Assembly (NCBI GenBank): GCA_945965395.1
Contig: CAMFND010000118.1
Location: 1 to 32,481 of the forward strand
Length of the DNA: 32,481 nt
Origin: an uncultured Bacteroides sp.
GTDB taxonomy: Bacteria; Bacteroidota; Bacteroidia; Bacteroidales; Bacteroidaceae
Reading direction: 5' to 3'
A program made the position numbers and the translations under genes. The notes beneath the pieces were generated by a model. That model was not told where the DNA came from. It saw only the letters and a program-made list of their open reading frames with translations, and ran no database searches. Numbering within the stretch: position 1 is the first letter of the stretch; each line of letters begins with the position of its first letter. This document shows positions 25,721-32,481 of the stretch, piece after piece.

Positions 25721-25750
25721 CAAAATCAAGGTGTTACCACCTTGATTTTG
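25721..25750 (-). terminator. 13-bp hairpin between susD and the enzyme genes
   Basis: CAAAATCAAGGTG (25721-25733) and CACCTTGATTTTG (25738-25750) form a perfect stem with a TTAC loop, followed in the minus direction by TACTTTTAATATT. It lies 7 bases after the susD stop. In Bacteroidetes loci such stem-loops commonly reduce read-through so that susCD is expressed above the enzymes. Confidence 0.7.
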
Positions 25751-25757
25751 CTAATAA

Positions 25758-27800
25758 CTATTTTTCTGCAGGAGTATCCGATACCGTTGACCAATATGGG
25801 TTCTGATATAAAGGAGACTGCTCTATAGATGAACCATCAGGTGATGTCACCATAAACTGCTTTATCATAACAGGTTTTAAATAGTGAGCTAAGCGCCAAG
25901 TCAATCCATTATAACAAACTTGTTTGGAATTTTTTCTATAAGGTCTATAATATTCACTTTCATCTGGTGAAGACACATTTGATTTAGAAGTTCCGTCAGC
26001 AACCAGCTTATCACCATACCAATCTTGTATTGGAGTATTCCACAAATGAAAACCCTCAACGATATAAGGCTTAGTTATAAGTTGATCCATAGCTCTCCAT
26101 CTACAAAGATCCATAAACCTTAATCCTTCTGCAATCATCTCACAACGTCTTTCGCGTCTTATATTATACAACATTTTATCATCAAGAAGATTTCCTGCCG
26201 AATAAGCTGCCCAGTCATTTTTTGCCTCCTCAATCATATCTGTTGCAGCAACAGTTGCTTCAATTGTACCTGTAATACCTGCTCTAGTACGTAATTTTTC
26301 CCAATATTTTCTAGCCTTTGAGTCTAAAGTTTTATGTCTCTCGTAATACGCCTCAATATAATTTAATAGAGCCTCAGACGCTCTATAACATACAGCCCCA
26401 GTATACCCTTTTCCATTAGCATAATATTTCTGGTCAAATGAGCCACCTTTACGCAATAAGAATCCAGTACTAGCTCCATTTGTATCCATATTTAAAATAT
26501 TTGGATATACTTCTACGGCATTACCATGGGTTCCTTCTACATTCTCTATAAGAATATTCTTTTGACCTGGTTCTTTTAAAAACAGTGTTAATCTTGTATC
26601 TCTATTCTGTCTCAAGTCATGCAATGTTCTATCACCCATATAATAATTATCTCCATCCGCATAAGTACCATGAGTGTACACAGGTGTTCCATCATCCATC
26701 AAGAAATTATTTACAAAACCTCTTGTTAAACCTACTCCGTTATTACCAGTAGATGCAGCCACATTAACATTATGTGTAATTATACCACGAGCATACTGAC
26801 GCCATAACAGCACCTCATCAAAAGTAGATAAATCTTCGGATGCAAACATATCATAATATTCGTTGGCAGGTTCACTCAAGGACTGCTGCAAATAACCTGT
26901 ATTTTCTGCCAACTTAGATAAATAACTATCCGCAATCAATTCTGATGCTTTTATTGCCTCATCTAAGAAAAAGTTGATTTCTTCGTCTATGGAACCTGAT
27001 TTGAATTTATAATTTGAATTATAATCTTTTGATTTACCAGGCCATCCTTCACCATTGGGGACAAAAGCAGTTCCTTTAAAGTATTTCAACCATGTGCCTT
27101 CAAAAAGCGCTACCCTCGATTTCAACAAAAGAGCCACATCCTTATTAATTCTAGTTGTAGACATTTCCTTAGCTTTCAGATAATTATAAGCTAAATCAAG
27201 ATCTGACAAAATAAATCTTGCGACTTCATTTCTAGGAGAACGTTTATTTGCTTCAATCAAACTTTGAGTATCTTCCTTCAATGTATTTGTAATAATCGGA
27301 AAATCCCCAAACATCATATATCGTTTAAAATATTCGCTAGCTCTTAAAAAATAAGCCTCACCAATATAATGTTTAATAGTACTAAGATCGCCTGAAATTA
27401 TATTTTTACTACCTTCTATATCATCACCGTATTTCTGTAATACTGATTCCAGAAAATAATTACAACGATATATTAACTCAAAATTCCAGTTATCGTTTTC
27501 GTCATGAGGCACTTTATATAAATCATCCGTATACATATTATGTGCAACATGATAAATTTGATTATCAGTATCAACATCTTTCCCAAATATACCATAACTA
27601 TATTGTATATCATGAGATGGAAGAATAGGAGTATACAAATTATCCAAATAACTTTGCAACTGGGTTGCATTAACAAAATATTTATCTGGAGCGATGAAAG
27701 AGAGTGGTTCTCTGTCTAAAAAATCATCGCAAGAAGTCGTGGTAAATGTCATGAAACCACATAAAAAGAACTTAAATATATCTTTTGTTGTCATAATCAT
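25758..27800 (-). CDS. SusD/RagB-family outer-membrane glycan-binding lipoprotein
   Basis: A 680-residue SusD-like protein. The lipoprotein signal ends at TTTSCDDFLDREP, with the lipid Cys at residue 24 followed by Asp-Asp, which fits Bacteroides surface-export signals. The N-terminal TPR-type helices and the C-terminal part (ERRCEMIAEGLRFMDLCRWR) are family signatures. It caps the SusC-like channel and delivers oligosaccharide. The frame could start at a TTG (27803); ATG 27800 or 27794 are better. It starts 7 bases after the susC stop. Length is above the usual 500-600, within the range of larger SusD homologues. Confidence 0.92.
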   Translation of the reverse strand: MIMTTKDIFKFFLCGFMTFTTTSCDDFLDREPLSFIAPDKYFVNATQLQSYLDNLYTPILPSHDIQYSYGIFGKDVDTDNQIYHVAHNMYTDDLYKVPHDENDNWNFELIYRCNYFLESVLQKYGDDIEGSKNIISGDLSTIKHYIGEAYFLRASEYFKRYMMFGDFPIITNTLKEDTQSLIEANKRSPRNEVARFILSDLDLAYNYLKAKEMSTTRINKDVALLLKSRVALFEGTWLKYFKGTAFVPNGEGWPGKSKDYNSNYKFKSGSIDEEINFFLDEAIKASELIADSYLSKLAENTGYLQQSLSEPANEYYDMFASEDLSTFDEVLLWRQYARGIITHNVNVAASTGNNGVGLTRGFVNNFLMDDGTPVYTHGTYADGDNYYMGDRTLHDLRQNRDTRLTLFLKEPGQKNILIENVEGTHGNAVEVYPNILNMDTNGASTGFLLRKGGSFDQKYYANGKGYTGAVCYRASEALLNYIEAYYERHKTLDSKARKYWEKLRTRAGITGTIEATVAATDMIEEAKNDWAAYSAGNLLDDKMLYNIRRERRCEMIAEGLRFMDLCRWRAMDQLITKPYIVEGFHLWNTPIQDWYGDKLVADGTSKSNVSSPDESEYYRPYRKNSKQVCYNGLTWRLAHYLKPVMIKQFMVTSPDGSSIEQSPLYQNPYWSTVSDTPAEK

Positions 27801-27807
27801 CAATAAA

Positions 27808-30800
27808 TTATAAAGTTAAACTCAAACCAAACGACCATGTAGATGACAAAGGATAAGTATTACCTCTTCCTTCAGCACCCGTAATTGTTTCAGGATCAAA
27901 CAAATCAGACAACTTTGTTCCTGTCCATAGATTTTCACCTGAGACAAAGAATCTACAAGAAGAAAGACCTATTTTTGATACATACTTCGTAGGAATCGTA
28001 TAACCGATTTGCAAATTCTTCAGTCTTATATATGAGGCATTTTGCAAATACCTTGTTTGAACTTCATGATTTTTTGAACCATATTTGAATATTGGTCTAG
28101 GATAATAGGCATCCAAATTAGCTGGTATTTCATTATTTAAACCAATTGGTTCTGCTCTAAAATAATCTCCATGCTCAGCCAATCCCATTGACCACCATTT
28201 ATTATCTTCAACACCCCAAAACATATTACTGCCCTGCCATATATCACGTTTCAGAACACCTTGGAAAAAACATCTAAAATCAAATCCCTTCCAATCAGCA
28301 GACAAGTCTATACCAAACTGATATCTAGGAGTATTGTTTCCTATTACTTTCAAATCACCATGATCATCTACAGTTTGTGCCCCTTTTGTAATACCTGGCT
28401 TACCATCCAAATCAGCATACATTATATCACCTGCAGCCCAATTACTACCCAAGGAAGTCTGTCCACCTACTTTTTCCAGATGTTCATTCATTTCCTCGTC
28501 AGATTTGGCAATACCAACAGTCTCAAATCCCCAGATTTCACCAACTTCTCTACCTTCTACATATGTATCAATAGAATTGGTAACATTACCCGGATAACGA
28601 TCAATATATGTTCTCGCATCAGACAACATTAATTTAGCTGAATAACCTAATCCATTATTCAAACGATCATTCCATCCAATCTGTAGTTCCCAACCAACTG
28701 TACGCAAGTCACAGTTATTAACCTTAGACGGTTCAAGACCTAAAACATAAGGTAATTCTGGTGCCGGTCCTACCATATTATCTGTATATCGAGTATACAG
28801 GTCAAAAGAACCAGTCAGTCTATTATTAAACAAACCATAATCAAAACCTATATTCCAAGTCCTAATAGTTTCCCAAGTTAAAGATTCACTAATCAAGTCT
28901 CCTATCAAAGATGTATTAGGCATTTTTCCATCTTGCAACCACTTTCCATTATAGGCTCCCATATTAATCGCTCTATAAGTTGGATAGAAAGAAGTGGTAT
29001 TTTGATTTCCTAACTCACCATAAGAAAAACGCACCTTAAATAAGTTAACATAATCTTCAATAGGCTTCCAGAATCCCTCTCTTGCCATATTCCAACCTAA
29101 AGAGAATGATGGGTATAGACTCCATCTATTACCTCTTCTAAAACGAGAAGATCCATCATACCTCATATTAACTTCAGCCAGATATTTTCCCTCATAATCA
29201 TAATTTATTCGACCAAAAAATCCTGCTGTAGCCCATTCCTGTTTGTATCCTGCTACCTCTGTCAATTTTTCCTTTCCAACCCCATCCAATCCAGTTGTTA
29301 AATCAAAAACAGGCATATCATCCATCATTAAACCATACTTCTTAGTACTATTAAAATCCATAGATGATTCTTCGCACTGAAATCCCAACATGGTTTTTAA
29401 ATTATGTTTATCCACAAATGAATGAGAATATTCAGTAAAAACATTTAAATTAATATATTTGTCTTTTTGAAAGCTTCTTAAAAGACTTGATGTACCATTC
29501 GTATTAAGAACTTTTCCGTCAACATCATGATTATAGCATGGTAATGAAACCTCATCAACATCTGTATCATAAGTTCTATAATTAAATTCAACATGGGTTA
29601 TCCAGTTCTTTATTGGCTCAATCAGCAATGCTGCCTGATGATACATCTGAACTTTATTCTGATTTCTATCTCCACCTTCAGCAAGTAATATAGCCGGCGA
29701 ACCATCGGCACTCATATAATAAAATCCATTCGGGTCATAGACTGGTAAGTTTGGCCATGTTTGACGACCGATAGTACCATATAAATCATCTGTAAATTCC
29801 GTTGGCTTATAAATATCAGTATTAGTATATCTCATCGTATAATTAAACTTAAGCCAATCGGTAATCCTACTATTTATTTTAGCTGTAACATTATACCTTT
29901 TCAATCCATCTTCGCCATGTCTCAACAAGCCACTCTGACTTAAATAATTAAATGAGGCATAATAAGTTAATTTTTCGTTACCACCACTCAAACTTACATT
30001 ATGTTCTTGTGAAAAAACATTTTTCTTATAAAGTTCTGCAAACCAATCCACATTTGCATATCCATTATCAAATATAGGATAATCAGGCGCTCCCCATTGC
30101 CCATTAGCTGAAGCATCTACACCACCTGAAATTTTTCCACTTTGATAATCTAACATTTTTTGCAAAGTTTCATTTTTAAATACAGGAGAAGCTCCTTGAT
30201 TCATCGAAGCCTGATTAAAGAAATTTGCAAATGTATAAGAATCCATCATCTCTGGTAAATTCATTGGACTAGAGACTCTAAAACTATTATTATAATTAAT
30301 AGAAGTTTTTCCAGATTTACCTTTTTTAGTTGTCACTAAAATTACACCAAAAGGAGCTCTTGAACCATATATAGAAGAAGCTGCAGCATCTTTAAGAACT
30401 GATACAGTCTCTATATCTTGAGGATTAACTGTATTCAAATCCCCTTCCATTCCATCGATTAGAACAAGAGGAGAGCCGCTCGATCCCTGACCAATGGTTC
30501 CTGTTCCTCGTATATTAAGATTCATGTCTTTATCTATTTCCCCTGTATTTGTCGAAATTTGCAAACCAGGAACCAGCCCTTGTAAAGCCTGAGTAGCACT
30601 TGATACTGGACGCGATTCAAGCACTTTCGCGTCTGCAACACCTACAGAACCGGTCAAATTTACTTTTTTTTGTGTTCCAAATCCGACAACAACTACTTCA
30701 TCAAGAACTTCCGTATCTTCAACCAATTCTATGGTGAGACTCCTTCCTGGAACGGCTTTCACTTCCTGAGGTTTATAGCCAATATAAGAAACAACAAGAA

Positions 30801-31254
30801 TTTCCCTCTCTGAAGCGTCAAGAGAAAATTTTCCATCAAAATCAGTTACAGTACCATTTGTCGTTCCTTTTACAATCACTGTAGCTCCTATAACAGGTTC
30901 CCCGGATGTATCCTTCACGGTTCCTTCAATCTTTTTCACCGTACCTTTCTGAAGGGGAGTAATTACAATATATCCATCACTGATTTCATAGGTACAACCC
31001 GTTCCAGAAAGAATCGCATCAAGCACCTTAAGCACGTCTACATTCTTCTGATTAAGAACAACAGTCTTATTTACATCAAGCTGAGTCGTATTATATGCAA
31101 TCTTATACTTTGATACCGACTCTATTTTCTCAAAAGCTTGCTTCAAGGATAATTGTTCTCCATTGAAAGTAACTTTTTGAGCATTGGCAGTGATATTTCC
31201 TGCCAACATCAGGCTAATCCCAAAGGTTAATGCTTTGTTGAATTTCATTTTCAT
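27808..31254 (-). CDS. SusC/RagA-family TonB-dependent transporter with STN domain
   Basis: A 1148-residue outer-membrane receptor. It has a signal peptide (cleavage near ANA-QK, residue 25), an STN signalling domain (about 27-98, LSLKQAFEKIESVSKYKIAY to GYIVITPL), a carboxypeptidase-regulatory-like domain (about 108-178), a TonB-box region (LDEVVVVGFGTQ), a plug (about 194-310) and a long beta-barrel ending in an aromatic/hydrophobic strand (WSFGLSLTL). The STN domain is typical of transporters that signal to a FecR anti-sigma factor, and a fecR gene sits directly upstream. It imports the oligosaccharide captured by the SusD partner. Confidence 0.95.
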   Translation of the reverse strand: MKMKFNKALTFGISLMLAGNITANAQKVTFNGEQLSLKQAFEKIESVSKYKIAYNTTQLDVNKTVVLNQKNVDVLKVLDAILSGTGCTYEISDGYIVITPLQKGTVKKIEGTVKDTSGEPVIGATVIVKGTTNGTVTDFDGKFSLDASEREILVVSYIGYKPQEVKAVPGRSLTIELVEDTEVLDEVVVVGFGTQKKVNLTGSVGVADAKVLESRPVSSATQALQGLVPGLQISTNTGEIDKDMNLNIRGTGTIGQGSSGSPLVLIDGMEGDLNTVNPQDIETVSVLKDAAASSIYGSRAPFGVILVTTKKGKSGKTSINYNNSFRVSSPMNLPEMMDSYTFANFFNQASMNQGASPVFKNETLQKMLDYQSGKISGGVDASANGQWGAPDYPIFDNGYANVDWFAELYKKNVFSQEHNVSLSGGNEKLTYYASFNYLSQSGLLRHGEDGLKRYNVTAKINSRITDWLKFNYTMRYTNTDIYKPTEFTDDLYGTIGRQTWPNLPVYDPNGFYYMSADGSPAILLAEGGDRNQNKVQMYHQAALLIEPIKNWITHVEFNYRTYDTDVDEVSLPCYNHDVDGKVLNTNGTSSLLRSFQKDKYINLNVFTEYSHSFVDKHNLKTMLGFQCEESSMDFNSTKKYGLMMDDMPVFDLTTGLDGVGKEKLTEVAGYKQEWATAGFFGRINYDYEGKYLAEVNMRYDGSSRFRRGNRWSLYPSFSLGWNMAREGFWKPIEDYVNLFKVRFSYGELGNQNTTSFYPTYRAINMGAYNGKWLQDGKMPNTSLIGDLISESLTWETIRTWNIGFDYGLFNNRLTGSFDLYTRYTDNMVGPAPELPYVLGLEPSKVNNCDLRTVGWELQIGWNDRLNNGLGYSAKLMLSDARTYIDRYPGNVTNSIDTYVEGREVGEIWGFETVGIAKSDEEMNEHLEKVGGQTSLGSNWAAGDIMYADLDGKPGITKGAQTVDDHGDLKVIGNNTPRYQFGIDLSADWKGFDFRCFFQGVLKRDIWQGSNMFWGVEDNKWWSMGLAEHGDYFRAEPIGLNNEIPANLDAYYPRPIFKYGSKNHEVQTRYLQNASYIRLKNLQIGYTIPTKYVSKIGLSSCRFFVSGENLWTGTKLSDLFDPETITGAEGRGNTYPLSSTWSFGLSLTL

Positions 31255-31294
31255 TTCATATTAGATTAGAAAATAATTAATAATATGTTTTTCT

Positions 31295-31304
31295 TGTACG
31301 TACA
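31295..31304. promoter_or_regulatory. perfect palindrome TGTACGTACA upstream of susC
   Basis: A 10-bp perfect palindrome 41-50 bases before the susC ATG, in the region where an ECF-sigma promoter would be expected. It could be an operator or lie within the promoter. A palindrome this short can occur by chance. Confidence 0.3.
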
Positions 31305-31360
31305 TGAGGAAGACAGAAATAAAATGCAATACACCCAAAGAAGAATGATTAATAAAAGTT

Positions 31361-31404
31361 AATAGCGCATAAACATGAAATTTCAATCATGCTTATGCGC
31401 TATT
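31361..31404 (-). terminator. terminator between fecR and susC
   Basis: AATAGCGCATAA (31361-31372) and TCATG/CATGA segments pair with TTATGCGCTATT (31393-31404): 12 bp, one A/C mismatch, then 5 bp, with an 8-nt loop. In the minus direction it is followed by AACTTTTATTAATC. It separates the regulatory unit (sigma/fecR) from the susCD unit, which must then use its own promoter at 31255-31360. Confidence 0.75.
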
Positions 31405-31428
31405 CCTAAAAAAATACTAGTCCTAAAA

Positions 31429-32427
31429 CTATTCTATATAAATAATATTACCAGATAATTTATATTCTAGCTCTGGAATCATTATTTTAAGAATATGAAA
31501 TACATTTTCAAGTGACTCATTTTTATTATAATGTACATATATTTTCTGATTATTGTACACAGAAGTACGAATATGAATTTTCACTCCATAAGTTCGTTCC
31601 AATATTTTCATGGCCTGCTCAAAATCTATATTATTAAAAAAAAGTCCTCCCATACGCCAATCAGAATAATCAGAAGCCTTTACACGAAAATGTTCCACCT
31701 TATTAGTCGAAGGCGTATAAACTAATTGAGAATTAGGCTTCAGATAGTAATATTTCGTAGTATCATTTTGAAGATTCACTTTCAAAGCTCCAGTTTCAAG
31801 AGTCGTTTTTACCTGAATATCTTCAGGATAAGCAGAAATATTGAATGTCGTACCTAAAACCTGCATCTTAAGAAAACGTGTATTGACCACAAATGGATGT
31901 ACGGAATCTTTTGCAACATCAAAAAATCCTTCTCCCATAAGATAGACAGATCTTTCTGATGACATAAAAGTGGAAGGATAAAGAAGTGTACTTCCTGAAT
32001 TAAGCCAAACCATACTTCCATCCGGTAATACCACTTGCTCTCGTTCACCTAATCCTGCATAATGCTGCACATAAGATACTGAAGGTATTTTTACATTCTC
32101 TACCTTACTACCGCTAAAATAAAAATATCCCGACAAACAAAGCATTACAAACGGAATAAACCATACAGAAGCTACTTTTATCCAATATTTCCAAGGCTTG
32201 AAAGGTCTAATCTTATCATCCTTATGTATAACAGACTCGACTTCACTATATGCATTCTCCCAATTAACAGACTGATTACTTTCCGTTTCATCCCACAATT
32301 GCTTCAATACTTCGTCCAACTTATCATCTTTCTGCGAATGAATCAACCTATCATAAACACGTGACTTTAAATCTTCAGAAACATCGTGCTTGAAAAAATA
32401 ATTCAATATTTGTTTTATATAGCTCAT
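31429..32427 (-). CDS. FecR-family anti-sigma factor
   Basis: A 332-residue inner-membrane anti-sigma factor. It has a cytoplasmic N-terminal part (about 1-80), a single membrane span (about 82-104, WIKVASVWFIPFVMLCLSGYF), a periplasmic FecR domain (about 125-220, LPDGSMVWLNSGSTLLYPSTF; LGTTFNISAYPED) and a C-terminal STN-like/DUF4974 domain (about 258-332, FEQAMKILERTYGVKIHI). It relays the ligand-bound state of the STN-containing SusC to an ECF sigma factor. The sigma gene is expected immediately upstream (beyond position 32481) and is not visible. The start ATG at 32427 gives a normal family length. Confidence 0.93.
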   Translation of the reverse strand: MSYIKQILNYFFKHDVSEDLKSRVYDRLIHSQKDDKLDEVLKQLWDETESNQSVNWENAYSEVESVIHKDDKIRPFKPWKYWIKVASVWFIPFVMLCLSGYFYFSGSKVENVKIPSVSYVQHYAGLGEREQVVLPDGSMVWLNSGSTLLYPSTFMSSERSVYLMGEGFFDVAKDSVHPFVVNTRFLKMQVLGTTFNISAYPEDIQVKTTLETGALKVNLQNDTTKYYYLKPNSQLVYTPSTNKVEHFRVKASDYSDWRMGGLFFNNIDFEQAMKILERTYGVKIHIRTSVYNNQKIYVHYNKNESLENVFHILKIMIPELEYKLSGNIIYIE

Positions 32428-32481
32428 ATTAATCTTTTTACAGGCCTTTTTTATAGATTAAAGACAGATACACACCATATT

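Overview
The window looks like a chromosomal segment of a gut Bacteroidaceae species (Bacteroides or Phocaeicola type). The evidence is the SusC/SusD pair with FecR, repeated TAnnTTTG promoter elements typical of the phylum, no strong Shine-Dalgarno sequences, an anaerobic pyruvate formate-lyase, and a short citrate-to-2-oxoglutarate operon. Species assignment is not possible from sequence alone. No rRNA, tRNA, CRISPR array or insertion sequence was seen.

Left part (1-11.4 kb), core anaerobic and redox metabolism. pflB and pflA (+) are separated by a strong hairpin. They are followed by a striking 86-bp array of four 20-bp palindromes at an exact 22-bp period, and then a small membrane-protein gene. 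On the minus strand lies lutABC (lactate utilisation). Between lutA and the next operon there is a promoter-plus-terminator arrangement that could encode a small RNA of about 95 nt. Next is a two-gene minus-strand operon: a YtfE/RIC-like di-iron hemerythrin protein and a NarL/LuxR-type regulator whose receiver domain lacks its phospho-acceptor. Divergent from it are a small acidic protein of unknown function and the radical SAM protein YgiQ (TTG start). A DMT/EamA transporter closes this part.

Middle (11.4-19.8 kb). An AraC-type regulator converges on, and overlaps at its 3' end, a GH78-type alpha-L-rhamnosidase. The rhamnosidase is split into two ORFs by a frameshift at 13970-13991, next to a textbook A_AAA_AAG slippery heptamer. 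Then comes the minus-strand operon acn-icd-gltA, the oxidative branch from citrate to 2-oxoglutarate.

Right part (20.0-32.5 kb). This is a visibly AT-richer polysaccharide utilisation locus on the minus strand. In transcription order it runs fecR anti-sigma factor, susC-like TonB receptor with an STN signalling domain, susD-like lipoprotein, GH2 beta-galactosidase-like enzyme with a malectin-like C-terminus, and two S1-type sulfatases that both carry the Ser-type (S-x-P-x-R) maturation motif. This implies uptake and breakdown of a sulfated beta-linked glycan, for example a sulfated galactoside of mucin or algae, under ECF-sigma/FecR control. The sigma factor gene itself must lie just outside the window. 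Hairpins after fecR, after susD, between the sulfatases and after the last sulfatase divide the locus into expression segments.
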